Shown piece after piece: positions 1 to 9,802 of a DNA stretch of 64,000 nucleotides. How positions within the stretch are numbered: the stretch's first letter is position 1; every line of letters starts with the position of its first letter. The notes beneath the pieces were generated by a model, which worked only from the letters and a program-made list of their open reading frames with translations, ran no database searches and was not told the DNA's origin. The position numbers and the translations under genes were made by a program. Origin of the DNA: a bacterium SCSIO 12844 (lineage in GTDB: Bacteria; Pseudomonadota; Gammaproteobacteria; Francisellales; Francisellaceae); NCBI GenBank assembly GCA_024397935.1, contig CP073743.1, positions 2,356,001 to 2,420,000 on the forward strand. The letters are read 5' to 3'.

Positions 1-2211
1 ACCACCTTTTAGTGCCATCTCCTGAATCAAATGAGAGCCTAAATTAGATGTCATAATAATCACTGTATTCCGGAAATCAACCGTACGGCCATGGCCGTCA
101 GTCAAACGACCATCATCTAAAACCTGCAATAATATATTAAATACATCAGGGTGTGCCTTTTCAACCTCATCTAACAGTATGACAGAGTATGGCTTTCGTC
201 TAACATACTCTGTCATATAACCACCTTGTTCATAGCCCACATAGCCTGGAGGTGCACCAATTAGACGTGAAACAGAGTGTTTTTCCATAAATTCAGACAT
301 ATCCACTCGCAACATTGCCGTTTCATCATCAAATAAAAACTCAGCCAATGCTTTTGTTAATTCTGTTTTACCAACGCCCGTTGGCCCTAAGAATAAAAAT
401 GAACCAATCGGGCGATTTGGATCTGAAAGACCAGAACGTGAACGCCTAACTGCATTTGCAACAGCACTAACTGCTTCATTTTGTCCAACAACACGTTTTT
501 CTAATTCACCCTCTAGTCGCAGAAGTTTTTCTTTTTCTCCTTCCATCATTCTTGAAACAGGAATGCCGGTTGCTCTTGAAACAACTTCAGCAATTTGCTC
601 TTCTGTTACAGCATTATGAACCAATTGAGGTTGATGAGAATTTGCTTGCGTTTCTTTTTCAGCTTCATTAATTGACTGTAGCTGTTCTTCTAATTCAGGA
701 ATTTTACCATATTGTAGTTCAGCCATTCGCTGTAAGTCACCGGCTCGTCTTGCTGATTCCATATCAAGTTTTGCTCGCTCTAATGCTTCTTTAATATGCT
801 GACTTCCTTGTAACTGTGCTTTTTCAGACTTCCACACTTCTTCTAAATCTGCATACTCTTTTTCTAACTCTTTAATATCTTCTTCTAATAATTCAAGGCG
901 TTTTTTAGATGCCTGGTCATCTTCTTTTACTAACGCTTCTCGTTGCATTTTTAATTGAATAATTCTACGATCTAATCGATCCATACTCTCTGGCTTAGAG
1001 TCAATTTCCATACGGATATGACTTGCAGCCTCATCAATCAAATCAATTGCTTTATCTGGTAGATTACGATCGGTAATATAACGGTTAGATAATGTTGCTG
1101 CAGCAACAATGGCAGGATCTGTAATATCTACACCATGATGGACTTCATAACGTTCTTTTAAACCTCTTAAAATGGCAATAGTATCCTCAGCTGATGGCTC
1201 ACTAACTAAAACTTTTTGAAAACGTCGCTCTAATGCAGCATCCTTTTCAATATTTTCACGATATTCATTTAAGGTTGTTGCACCTACACAGCGTAATTCC
1301 CCTCTGGCTAGTGCTGGTTTTAACATATTACCCGCATCCATGGAACCTTCAGCTTTACCAGCACCTACCATCGTATGAATTTCATCAATAAATAAAATAA
1401 TTTGCCCTTCTTGTTTGGCCAAATCATTTAAAACAGCTTTAAGTCGCTCCTCAAATTCGCCTCTAAATTTAGCACCAGCAATTAAAGCACCCATATCAAG
1501 CGCTAATAGACGTTTATTACGCATACCTTCTGGCACTTCATGATTAACAATACGCTGTGCTAATCCTTCAACAATTGCAGTTTTACCTACACCTGGTTCA
1601 CCAATTAAAACTGGGTTATTTTTAGTACGTCTTTGTAAAACTTGTATGGTACGACGAATTTCATCATCACGCCCAATCACAGGGTCAAGTTTACCTTGCT
1701 CAGCTCTTTCAGTTAAATCAACGGTATATTTTTCTAATGCACCTCTTAACTCTTCAGCATTGGCATCATTAACTGTCTCACCACCACGTATTTCATCGAT
1801 CGCAGACTGAATTTTCTTTTCAGTTAAATTTTGTTCTTTATAAATCTTATCAACTGTGCCATCTTCAAATGCAGCTTGTACAAAAAGTTCACTTGAAACA
1901 AATTGATCTTTTCGCTCTTGTGCAAGTTTCTCAGTTTTTTGGAACACTCTCATTAAATTATTAGAAGGTTGAACTTGTGTATAACCTTCAGTTGTTGCAA
2001 GATCATCTAATGCCTTAGATAAAGCTGATCTAAATTGATTAATATTCGCACCTGCCTTAGATAATACAGCACGAATACTACTGCCTTGTTGATCTAATAA
2101 TGCCATCATTACATGGACAGTTTCAATCATCGTATTATTTCTTGATAATGCTAACGACTGTGCATCTGAAATAGCCTGTTGAAATTTGGTAGTTAATTTA
2201 TCAAATCGCAT
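1..2211 (-). CDS. clpB: ClpB disaggregase, partial (C-terminus beyond window edge)
   Basis: Reading the minus strand from the ATG at 2211 gives 737 open codons that run off the window. ClpB is a hexameric AAA+ ATPase that pulls proteins out of aggregates together with DnaK. Visible are the N-terminal Clp_N repeats, the first Walker A (GEPGVGKT, near residue 205) with IDEIH Walker B, the long coiled-coil middle domain rich in E/K/L, and the second Walker A (GPTGVGKT) with [13 protein letters not shown]. The middle domain separates ClpB from ClpA/ClpC. About 120 C-terminal residues of the usual ~860 are missing only because of the window edge. The start has the strong upstream Shine-Dalgarno CTTAAGGAGT and follows a heat-shock-like promoter. 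Identity is secure. Confidence 0.97.
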   Translation of the reverse strand, partial: MRFDKLTTKFQQAISDAQSLALSRNNTMIETVHVMMALLDQQGSSIRAVLSKAGANINQFRSALSKALDDLATTEGYTQVQPSNNLMRVFQKTEKLAQERKDQFVSSELFVQAAFEDGTVDKIYKEQNLTEKKIQSAIDEIRGGETVNDANAEELRGALEKYTVDLTERAEQGKLDPVIGRDDEIRRTIQVLQRRTKNNPVLIGEPGVGKTAIVEGLAQRIVNHEVPEGMRNKRLLALDMGALIAGAKFRGEFEERLKAVLNDLAKQEGQIILFIDEIHTMVGAGKAEGSMDAGNMLKPALARGELRCVGATTLNEYRENIEKDAALERRFQKVLVSEPSAEDTIAILRGLKERYEVHHGVDITDPAIVAAATLSNRYITDRNLPDKAIDLIDEAASHIRMEIDSKPESMDRLDRRIIQLKMQREALVKEDDQASKKRLELLEEDIKELEKEYADLEEVWKSEKAQLQGSQHIKEALERAKLDMESARRAGDLQRMAELQYGKIPELEEQLQSINEAEKETQANSHQPQLVHNAVTEEQIAEVVSRATGIPVSRMMEGEKEKLLRLEGELEKRVVGQNEAVSAVANAVRRSRSGLSDPNRPIGSFLFLGPTGVGKTELTKALAEFLFDDETAMLRVDMSEFMEKHSVSRLIGAPPGYVGYEQGGYMTEYVRRKPYSVILLDEVEKAHPDVFNILLQVLDDGRLTDGHGRTVDFRNTVIIMTSNLGSHLIQEMALKGG

Positions 2212-2244
2212 AAATCTTATACTCCTTAAGTGTGTTTAAAGATT

Positions 2245-2273
2245 ATATGGCGTCATTTAATTTAAATATCAAG
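2245..2273 (-). promoter_or_regulatory. Possible sigma-32 heat-shock promoter of clpB
   Basis: On the minus strand, CTTGAT (2268-2273) is followed after 15 bases by CGCCATAT (2245-2252), close to the sigma-32 consensus CTTGAA-N13-15-CCCCATnT. It lies 33 bases upstream of the clpB start, and clpB is a classic sigma-32 target. A sigma-70 reading (TTGATA, TATAAT) would need a 19-base spacer. By-eye match only. Confidence 0.45.
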
Positions 2274-2290
2274 TATTAAAAGATTTATAA

Positions 2291-3310
2291 TTAAATCACT
2301 TCTTTTGAAGCTACTTTTTTTAAGTCAATAAGATCAAGCTTAGGTTGAACTTTATTCTGCCAAAACTCAAGCCATAATTTTAATTGTGGATAGTCTTCTG
2401 CAACAGATACAACATATTGCACTACTGTTGGAATATGCTCTAAATAATTAGGTCTACCATCTCGAATAAACAAACAAGAAAATATACCTAAGCATTTGAT
2501 ATGTCTTTGCATACCAACCCAATCAAACCAATGTTTAAATTCACTTAGTGATATTTCCTCTCCAATAACATTATGAGATTTTAGCATCTGAAAATAAACT
2601 TCAACCCAGTAGTTAACTACCTGTTTAGGCCATGAAATATAACAATCTCTTAATAATGAAACTAAATCATAAACTACAGGACCACATACCGCATCTTGAT
2701 AATCTATAACACCAAGACTTTGTGAACCTAGCATCATAATATTTTTACTATGATAATCTCTGTGTAATGTTGTTTGAGGCTGCATCTTTGCAACTTCTGC
2801 TAATTGACTAAATAATCTAGATAGCATCTCTTTATCTTTTGATGATACTTTAAGTTTAATCCACTCAAAAAACCATTCATTCATCCTACCTGCTTCTTCA
2901 ATTAATTTTTCATAACTATACTCTGGAACTTCATGCCCATTAATCTGATTTATTTTAATTAGTTCATCCAAACAGTAGCGATAATAATTATTTTCTTTTT
3001 CTTCAGAAAACATATCAAAAAGCAGCCTATCTCCAAAGTCACTTAATAAACATAAACCCTCATCAATATCTACATGTACTATTTCAGGTGTTTTCACACC
3101 TTCACTTCTAAAAAGATTTCCAATAGATATAAATTGAATCAGCTTATCTTTTTCAGAAGATGCATCCATTAAAACATATGTTTTCGATTCTTTTTTAATC
3201 CTATAATATCTTCTTGAACTTGCATCTCCAGCAAGAAAGTCAATCTTGATTTTTTTATCTCCATAATACCCTTCTACCCACTCTTTTAATCTACTTCGTT
3301 GAAATGTCAT
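2291..3310 (-). CDS. amgK: AmgK-like sugar kinase (aminoglycoside phosphotransferase fold)
   Basis: 339 residues with the aminoglycoside/choline phosphotransferase fold: N-lobe Gly-Asp-Ala-Ser-Ser loop (28-32), catalytic loop HRDYHSKN (183-190) and metal-binding Asp in VIDYQD (203). AmgK phosphorylates N-acetylmuramate or N-acetylglucosamine at the anomeric position in the MurNAc recycling route known from Pseudomonas, where amgK-murU lie beside lptD. Here too the gene is divergent from lptD, separated by 94 bases. The partner nucleotidyltransferase murU is not downstream; clpB follows instead. Family and neighbourhood support AmgK; the exact substrate is inferred. Confidence 0.75.
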   Translation of the reverse strand: MTFQRSRLKEWVEGYYGDKKIKIDFLAGDASSRRYYRIKKESKTYVLMDASSEKDKLIQFISIGNLFRSEGVKTPEIVHVDIDEGLCLLSDFGDRLLFDMFSEEKENNYYRYCLDELIKINQINGHEVPEYSYEKLIEEAGRMNEWFFEWIKLKVSSKDKEMLSRLFSQLAEVAKMQPQTTLHRDYHSKNIMMLGSQSLGVIDYQDAVCGPVVYDLVSLLRDCYISWPKQVVNYWVEVYFQMLKSHNVIGEEISLSEFKHWFDWVGMQRHIKCLGIFSCLFIRDGRPNYLEHIPTVVQYVVSVAEDYPQLKLWLEFWQNKVQPKLDLIDLKKVASKEVI

Positions 3311-3404
3311 ACATAAATCCTAGCCATCCACTGATAAAAACGCTAAACTTTGTCTCTGAAATTCTAGCTTAATTTTAAAACAAAAATCGAGGTTATTTTT
3401 TATA

Positions 3405-6032
3405 ATGGTGCAACAATCTGCTTTAGGGAAAAAAAAGATTTTAGCAATCACCCTACTTTCACTACTTGCACCAGGGTTTAGCATAGCAAAAATATCTGGA
3501 GAAAATCCATTACAAAAAAGCTGGGAATGCCAAGTAAAAAATGGAAAATGGCTATGTCTTGAAATCAATAATGATGCACAAGCCTTATTTCAAAAAAACT
3601 TAGATATTTCAGAAAAACAAATTGTACTTGCCAAAGCTCTGGGATGGGTACCAACAAATGACCCTAAAAATATTTGTGGAGGTTATTATTATCAACCTCC
3701 AACTTATGACCCATCAAAGCCTATTGATCAAAATACACGCTTAAATGCGCAACAAGCCAATTATACTGTTGAAGGTAGTATTTCAGCTGAAGGTAATGTA
3801 GAGGTACAAAAAGGGGTTCAAACATTAACGGCAAACCAAGCAACTGTAAGTCCAAACCCGAAAACTCAAAAATTACAAAATATTGAAGCTTCTGGTAATG
3901 TTAGTCTCAGACAACCTGGCCAATTAGTTATCTCTCAAAAAGGCAAAGCAAATTTAAATGCAAATACGGCCGTACTAACAGATACTTATTATTTAATTCA
4001 TGTCAGTGAAAACCCTCAAAGTAGTGATGGTTTATTGACATCACCTACAAACCAACCAACCAACTGTAAATATACGCACTTTACTGGTTATGGTAGAGGT
4101 CATGCGGATGTAGTCCATCAACTAAGTAAAACAAAATATTCACTAAAAAATGCTTCCTATACAACAGCCCCGCCAACTTCTGACACATGGACGATTACTG
4201 GTACTACCATTGATCTTAATAAAGAAACAGGCAGAGGTGAAGCCTACAATAGCGTCTTATGGGTTGAAGACCTTCCAATCTTCTATAGCCCTTATTTCAA
4301 TTTCCCAATTGATAATCGTCGCCAAACTGGTTTTTTATACCCAATGGCTGGCTATAACAATGAAAGTGGTTATTATATTACCACACCATTTTATGCCAAC
4401 CTTGCACCTAATTATGATTTATTAATTACACCAACGCTCTATAATCACCGTGGTTTAATGATTAATAACAACCTTAGATTTTTAACTGAAACACAAAGCG
4501 GTCAAATTAGTCTTTCTTATATGCCCCATGATGATATTGATGATATGAGTAGAACTGCATTAGATACTACCATTCATGGTACTTATAGCAAAAACCTTAC
4601 GAGCTACTTTGACTATCACTATGTTGGCGATGATCAGTTTGTTAATGATTTTAATAGTAACGATATTATCTCTGCTAACCAAACCTTATTAAATCGTGAG
4701 TTTCAACTACAATATGCTGACCCAACATGGAATATCACAGGTACATTACTAGATTATAATGTTATTGACCCAACTTTATCATTAGCAAATAGGCCTTACG
4801 CAACTTTACCGCAAATTAGTGCTAATATAACACCCCAAAGTGACTATACTTGGCTTAAATATGGTGCTAACACTCAATTTACTTACTTTTATAAATCGCC
4901 ACTAGATGGTGTAGAACAAGTTAATGGCCAAAGACTCTATCTTGCACCCTATTTATCAACACCATTAACAGCAACTTGGGGTTACTTTACACCAACTTTA
5001 ACATTTACAAATACCGACTATTGGTTACAAAATAGAGAACAAAATAGCGTTCAAGACCCAGGTTTTCCCGATACACCAATTAGCAGAAACCTACCAATAT
5101 TTAATATTGATACAGCACTTTATTTTGATCGTGACTTTAACTTTAATGGCTCAGGTTATAAACAAACCTTAGAGCCTCGATTATTTTATACTTATATTCC
5201 ATATACAGATCAAAATGATATTCCCGTGTTTGATTCTTCATTTAGAAGCTTTTCTTATTCTTCTTTATTTCAAACAAACCGATTTACTGGTTATGACCGT
5301 ATCAACAATGCTAATCAAATATCTTATGCATTACAAACAAGCATTGATACAGATAAAGGCAAGCCACTATTTGAAGGTGGTATTGGTCAAATTCACTATT
5401 TTAGCAATAGAAAAGTATCTATATGTAGAACTGATGGCTGTATTGCTACTGAAAACCCAACCTATCAAGATAATTTCTCTGATGTTGCGGGATTTACTAG
5501 CATTCATTTTTTGGATGCTTGGACATTTAAGGCTGATATGACTTATAATATAGGTGATAAGCATGTAGACAGTCAAAATTACTCCTTACAATACAAACCA
5601 AATCCTGGCCTTATTTTAAATGCAGCATATAATAATAATGCTAATGATTATTCACTACTAAGTACTGAAGACCTACTTGATGGTGCATCACCGCCTAGCA
5701 TCTCTAGTATTACCTTATCAGGTCTTTATAAATTAACAGAACATTGGTCAATTATTGGGTTATGGAACTACTCTTTCAATTATAATCGCTCACTAAATAT
5801 GTTTGCTGGTATCTCGTATGATGCTTGTAGTTGGGCTGCAAGATTTGTTTATCAACGCTATATTTCAAATAGTTTTGGTAGTAATATTAATGATCCAGCA
5901 GAAGTCTCTGGACCATTATCGACTGCTTTAGTATTCCAAATTGAACTAAAAGGCTTAGGTGGTTCTAGCGCTAATCAATTAAATGACCTTTTAACACAAA
6001 TTGATGGCTATAAACCAGATTCACCTTTTTAA
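3405..6032 (+). CDS. lptD: LPS-assembly protein LptD
   Basis: 875 residues. LptD is the outer-membrane beta-barrel that, plugged by LptE, inserts lipopolysaccharide into the outer leaflet. There is a signal peptide (Lys-Lys-Lys, hydrophobic core, SIA near residue 28), an LptA/OstA-like domain at about 115-230, then a long barrel of alternating aromatic/polar strands including the family segment around YSPYFNFPIDNRRQTGF (15+ residues recognisable). It heads lptD-surA-rsmA-apaH, which shares the outer-membrane assembly theme. E. coli LptD carries two adjacent C-terminal cysteines for its interdomain disulfides; here the matching site reads ACSW (Cys808), so one of the pair is Ser. Other cysteines occur at the N-terminus and at CRTDGC in the barrel. 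Identity secure. Confidence 0.95.
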   Translation: MVQQSALGKKKILAITLLSLLAPGFSIAKISGENPLQKSWECQVKNGKWLCLEINNDAQALFQKNLDISEKQIVLAKALGWVPTNDPKNICGGYYYQPPTYDPSKPIDQNTRLNAQQANYTVEGSISAEGNVEVQKGVQTLTANQATVSPNPKTQKLQNIEASGNVSLRQPGQLVISQKGKANLNANTAVLTDTYYLIHVSENPQSSDGLLTSPTNQPTNCKYTHFTGYGRGHADVVHQLSKTKYSLKNASYTTAPPTSDTWTITGTTIDLNKETGRGEAYNSVLWVEDLPIFYSPYFNFPIDNRRQTGFLYPMAGYNNESGYYITTPFYANLAPNYDLLITPTLYNHRGLMINNNLRFLTETQSGQISLSYMPHDDIDDMSRTALDTTIHGTYSKNLTSYFDYHYVGDDQFVNDFNSNDIISANQTLLNREFQLQYADPTWNITGTLLDYNVIDPTLSLANRPYATLPQISANITPQSDYTWLKYGANTQFTYFYKSPLDGVEQVNGQRLYLAPYLSTPLTATWGYFTPTLTFTNTDYWLQNREQNSVQDPGFPDTPISRNLPIFNIDTALYFDRDFNFNGSGYKQTLEPRLFYTYIPYTDQNDIPVFDSSFRSFSYSSLFQTNRFTGYDRINNANQISYALQTSIDTDKGKPLFEGGIGQIHYFSNRKVSICRTDGCIATENPTYQDNFSDVAGFTSIHFLDAWTFKADMTYNIGDKHVDSQNYSLQYKPNPGLILNAAYNNNANDYSLLSTEDLLDGASPPSISSITLSGLYKLTEHWSIIGLWNYSFNYNRSLNMFAGISYDACSWAARFVYQRYISNSFGSNINDPAEVSGPLSTALVFQIELKGLGGSSANQLNDLLTQIDGYKPDSPF

Positions 6033-6111
6033 ACCTTGTTGATTGCTTTAAAATGCATATAATAAATTAACTACATGTAAAAGTTAAAAAAATTGACTCA
6101 ACAGGATATCT

Positions 6112-7530
6112 ATGTCTAATAAATTCTTTACTACATTGGCATTTGCATTGTCACTTACTTATCTAACCAATGCCATAGCAGATACGCAGACAAAACTTGA
6201 TAATCAAGATACTGCAAAAAACACATTACAAAATATTTCACTTAATCAACCAGCTAAAAGCACTAACAACGAGAATCAAGCAACCGTTTTTAATCAAATT
6301 ATTGCAATTGTTAACAATGGCGTCATTACTTCTGAGCAATTAAATCAAGCCGTTGAACAAACCAAAGCTCAAATACAAGATCAAGGTTTATCACTACCTG
6401 GTGATTTAACATTAAAGCGCCAAGTACTACAACAATTAATCAATCAAGCGATTATTCTTGAATTAGCTAAAAGAAACCATATTACCGTGACAGGTGATGA
6501 AATTAATCAAATGATTAAAATGATTGCTGATCAAAACCATATTACCGTAGCACAATTAAAAGATAAATTAAAATCAAGTGGCCTTAATTATCAACAATAT
6601 TATGATACGATGCATAAGCAGCTTATCGTTCAAAAAATGCAGCAAAAACTCGTTGCTGGCTCTATTTTTATCTCACCACAAGATATTAATCAATATGTAG
6701 AAAAACACCTTAAACAACCAGCAGTTAAACGTTATGATCTTTCCAATATCTTGATTCCTCTACCTAACGATAAAACACCTGATTCTATTGAAAAAGCCAA
6801 AGCCTCTGCTAGCAAATTAGTTAATGAAATCAAATCCGGTAAAACCACTTTCTTTGAAGCTGCTCGCAAATACTCTCAAAGTGGTAATGCTTTATCTGGT
6901 GGTGAGCTTGGCTTTAAAACGCTAGATGAGTTACCAACTATTTATGCAGGTAAAGTTACATCAATGAAAAAAGGTGAAATCATAGGCCCATTTGAAGCCA
7001 ATGGTGCTTTACAAATTTTACAATTAAATAATATTCAGGTGAAGGACAACCAAAAGCACTGGATTGAACAGTATCATGTTGAACAAATATTACTTAAATT
7101 AACACCAATTCTTAATACACAACAAGCTAAAGCTCAATTAGAACGAATCATTATCGCATTGGATAATAATAAATCATTTTCAGAACTTGCCAAAGCCAAT
7201 ACACAAAACTATGATGTTGCATCAAAAGGAGGCGATCTTGGCTGGGTTAATTTAAACCAAGTAGCGCCAGAATTAGCTCATATGATTGAAACAACACCAA
7301 TTGGTAAAGTAAGTCAACCATTTCAAGTTGGAGATACATGGCAAATTATTAAGGTTTTAGCCAAACGTAAAACAGATGACACTAAAAACTATTTACATAT
7401 GCAAGCAGCTAATATTTTATTTCGCCAAAAAGCAGAGCAGATGGTAAAAAACTGGCAATTATCATTAAGAGGTGAAGCCTACGTTAAAATATTAATTCCT
7501 GAATTAAATATGCCGGAATTAGACAGTTAA
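6112..7530 (+). CDS. surA: Periplasmic chaperone/peptidyl-prolyl isomerase SurA
   Basis: 472 residues: signal peptide (cleavage near NAIA, residue 22), an N-terminal SurA chaperone domain starting at FNQIIAIVNNGVITSEQL, and two parvulin-type rotamase repeats, about 205-305 (contains SGGELGF) and 315-415 (contains SKGGDLGWV). SurA escorts unfolded outer-membrane proteins, including LptD, across the periplasm to the Bam complex, so its place behind lptD makes functional sense. Shine-Dalgarno AGGAT precedes the ATG. Its stop overlaps the rsmA start (TAATG), implying translational coupling. A low-complexity Gln/Asn/Thr linker follows the signal peptide. Identity secure. Confidence 0.96.
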   Translation: MSNKFFTTLAFALSLTYLTNAIADTQTKLDNQDTAKNTLQNISLNQPAKSTNNENQATVFNQIIAIVNNGVITSEQLNQAVEQTKAQIQDQGLSLPGDLTLKRQVLQQLINQAIILELAKRNHITVTGDEINQMIKMIADQNHITVAQLKDKLKSSGLNYQQYYDTMHKQLIVQKMQQKLVAGSIFISPQDINQYVEKHLKQPAVKRYDLSNILIPLPNDKTPDSIEKAKASASKLVNEIKSGKTTFFEAARKYSQSGNALSGGELGFKTLDELPTIYAGKVTSMKKGEIIGPFEANGALQILQLNNIQVKDNQKHWIEQYHVEQILLKLTPILNTQQAKAQLERIIIALDNNKSFSELAKANTQNYDVASKGGDLGWVNLNQVAPELAHMIETTPIGKVSQPFQVGDTWQIIKVLAKRKTDDTKNYLHMQAANILFRQKAEQMVKNWQLSLRGEAYVKILIPELNMPELDS

Positions 7531-8312
7531 TGAAACACCAAGCTAAAAAACGTTTTGGACAAAACTTTTTAGTTGATCCATATATTATTAATCGAATCAT
7601 TGATGCTGGTGAATTTAAACAAGATAATAACGTTACTGAAATTGGACCAGGGCTGGGTGCTTTAACTAAACTTTTATTAGCTAAGCTTAAGCATCTCAAT
7701 GTAATTGAAATCGATAAAGATGTTATTCCTTACCTTCATGAAATTGATAACAATAATCAAATTAACATTTTGAATCAAGACGCACTAAAAACTGATTACA
7801 GTCAACTTATTAATACCACAGTGTCTACTCAAAATAAATTAATTGGTAATTTACCCTATAATATTTCAACACCATTATTAATTCACTTAATGCAGTATAC
7901 CCACCTATTTGAATCAATGATTTTTATGCTGCAAAAGGAAGTTATCGATCGATTATGCGCATCACCAAATAATAAAACTTACGGCCGTTTAAGTGTTATT
8001 ATCAGCTATTTTTGTCATATTGAGCACATAATCAATGTACCACCAAGTGCATTTAAGCCTCAGCCAAAAGTAGATTCTGCTGTTATTCGACTAAAACCTA
8101 AAAAAAATCGCCTAAAGTTAGAAGATTATCATATATTTGAGCGTGTTGTATTCCATGCATTTCAACAACGTAGAAAAACTATTAGTAATAGCTTAAAATT
8201 ATTCTTAAATGCTGATGATTTTAAACAAGTCAATATTAACCCTAAATTAAGAGCAGAAAACCTAGAACTTGAGTCATTCGTAGCAATTAGTAATTATGTG
8301 GCAAATCTATGA
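7530..8312 (+). CDS. rsmA: 16S rRNA (adenine-1518/1519-N6) dimethyltransferase RsmA/KsgA
   Basis: 260 residues, matching the family length. RsmA dimethylates two adjacent adenines in helix 45 of 16S rRNA late in small-subunit assembly; loss gives kasugamycin resistance. Visible are the start motif KKRFGQNFL, SAM-binding EIGPGLGALT (motif I), the acidic residue in VIEIDKD, and the catalytic loop NLPYNIS (motif IV). The start ATG shares one base with the surA stop, and the stop overlaps the apaH start (ATGA), so the three genes form a tight operon. The E. coli neighbours pdxA and apaG are absent. Confidence 0.96.
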   Translation: MKHQAKKRFGQNFLVDPYIINRIIDAGEFKQDNNVTEIGPGLGALTKLLLAKLKHLNVIEIDKDVIPYLHEIDNNNQINILNQDALKTDYSQLINTTVSTQNKLIGNLPYNISTPLLIHLMQYTHLFESMIFMLQKEVIDRLCASPNNKTYGRLSVIISYFCHIEHIINVPPSAFKPQPKVDSAVIRLKPKKNRLKLEDYHIFERVVFHAFQQRRKTISNSLKLFLNADDFKQVNINPKLRAENLELESFVAISNYVANL

Positions 8313-9124
8313 GTGTATATGCAATTGGTGATATCCAAGGTTGTTATCGTGAATTTATGGCACTATTAGAGTTAATTGAATTTAACCCTAAGAACGATCA
8401 ACTATTACTATCAGGTGATTTAGTTAATCGAGGCCCTCAATCACTTGAAGTTCTTCGTTTTGTTACTAAAAACCATCAAGCAATCCATTGTGTTTTAGGT
8501 AATCATGATTTACATCTCCTTGCAATTGCTTATGGATATGCCAATCATAAACCTTCTGATACATTAATGCCGATCTTAAACGCTAAAGATAAAATTGATC
8601 TAATTGAATATCTAAGACATTTACCACTTTATTTAAACCATGCAAACTATCATTTAACACATGCGGGCATTCCTGCCTTTTGGAGTACCTCTGATACTCA
8701 AGCATATGCCGATGAAGTAACCGAAGCGCTAACATCTGAAAATATTCATCAATTATTAAAGCATCTCTACGGAAATAAACCTGATTTATGGAATGACCAA
8801 TTAGAAGGTGTTGACAGACTTCGATGCATTATTAATTATTTAACTCGCATGCGATTATGTGACCATGCAGCTCGACTTGATCTTAATTTTAAAGGTCCAA
8901 TTGATTTAATTCCTAATCATTTAGTTCCTTGGTTTATAATTCCTAACTTTCAATTAGATGATTTAGATATTTTGTTATTTGGTCATTGGGCTGCACTGGA
9001 AGGTAAAACAGGCTTATTTAGTGTAATTGCTTTAGACTATGGATGTGTTTGGGGTGGTAAGCTTGCTGCCTATCACTTAGAAAAACAGCGATTTTTTTAT
9101 ATTAATTCAACTAATCGGGTATAG
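8309..9124 (+). CDS. apaH: Bis(5'-nucleosyl)-tetraphosphatase, symmetrical (ApaH)
   Basis: 271 residues, typical for ApaH, which splits Ap4A symmetrically into two ADP and so lowers alarmone levels. The calcineurin-like metallophosphatase signature is complete: GDIQGC near the N-terminus, GDLVNRGP, and GNHDLHLLAIA; later histidines in LTHAGIP and FGHWAALEG complete the metal site. Start overlaps the rsmA stop by four bases. It ends eight bases before the convergent small lipoprotein gene, with no obvious hairpin between them. Confidence 0.95.
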   Translation: MSVYAIGDIQGCYREFMALLELIEFNPKNDQLLLSGDLVNRGPQSLEVLRFVTKNHQAIHCVLGNHDLHLLAIAYGYANHKPSDTLMPILNAKDKIDLIEYLRHLPLYLNHANYHLTHAGIPAFWSTSDTQAYADEVTEALTSENIHQLLKHLYGNKPDLWNDQLEGVDRLRCIINYLTRMRLCDHAARLDLNFKGPIDLIPNHLVPWFIIPNFQLDDLDILLFGHWAALEGKTGLFSVIALDYGCVWGGKLAAYHLEKQRFFYINSTNRV

Positions 9125-9132
9125 CATTCTAA

Positions 9133-9348
9133 TCATTTATTGATTTCTTTAGCTGTATCTTTTGTAGCATCCCAAGTATTACCAGCTGCTTGTGAGGTTG
9201 CACTAGCAGCTTTTTTCGACGCTGACACCACATCATCTGATGCTGACTTAAATTTATTCGAAACAGATGAGTTATCATCGCTAGAACAAGCACTTAAAAG
9301 TAGCCCTAATATGGCTAAAAAAGTCAATCGACAAATCAATTTCTTCAT
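9133..9348 (-). CDS. Small lipoprotein (entericidin-like size)
   Basis: 71 residues from the ATG at 9348; the frame extends four codons further to a GTG, but GGAG lies about seven bases before the ATG, so this start is preferred. A signal peptide ends in the lipobox LLSAC (lipidated Cys at about residue 21), followed by a mature part rich in Ser, Ala, Asp and Lys with an alternating amphipathic helix pattern. It resembles entericidin-type or stress-associated small lipoproteins in size and composition, but no specific family can be assigned. Convergent with apaH. Confidence 0.75.
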   Translation of the reverse strand: MKKLICRLTFLAILGLLLSACSSDDNSSVSNKFKSASDDVVSASKKAASATSQAAGNTWDATKDTAKEINK

Positions 9349-9485
9349 TACAAACTCCACTTAACTGAATATTAGCTTAAATTATATTAATCATATATCA
9401 ATTTCAGCTTAATTTAAGTATAATCACTGTTTATAAATTTAAACATTATATTGGCTAGAAAAACTAAAAGCTAAGAGTATTTATC

Positions 9486-9728
9486 ATGAATTCTACTGTC
9501 AAATCAATTTTAACATTAATCGCAATTATTGTGCTTGCTGCTGTTTTCTTTGTTGTTTTTTTTCCGCTATTTTTAGCAATTGCCGTTGTTGGTGTTATTT
9601 ATGTAATCATTTTACGCTATCGTATTATGAAGCATTTAAAGGCAATGCAAGAAAAGCAACAAGAATATAATCAGCAAAATAATGAAGAACATCATGGCAG
9701 GACAATTGATCATGATGAGATCAAATAA
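9486..9728 (+). CDS. Small inner-membrane protein of unknown function
   Basis: 80 residues: a strongly hydrophobic N-terminal half (about residues 8-45, one long or two short transmembrane helices), then a basic stretch and a Gln/Asn/Glu/His-rich cytoplasmic tail. I do not recognise a family. In many gammaproteobacteria a short LapA-type membrane protein lies next to ihfB; this one precedes ihfB instead and I cannot confirm a relation. The hydrophobic profile and position in the ihfB transcription direction support a real gene. Confidence 0.6.
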   Translation: MNSTVKSILTLIAIIVLAAVFFVVFFPLFLAIAVVGVIYVIILRYRIMKHLKAMQEKQQEYNQQNNEEHHGRTIDHDEIK

Positions 9729-9802
9729 GCCTATAAAAAAGTTGCAAAAAGAAGATTTATCAACTATTTATAAATTATCAGCAATAAAAAAAGGGTTGAC
9801 CT

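Noticed and set aside
4150-5541. Plus-strand ORFs of 91 and 108 codons inside lptD
   Set aside because: They lie in other frames of a clearly conserved gene and have random, Leu/Ile-rich composition.
9140-9364. 74-codon plus-strand ORF opposite the small lipoprotein
   Set aside because: The minus strand has a lipobox and ribosome site; the plus-strand product is its mirror with no motif.
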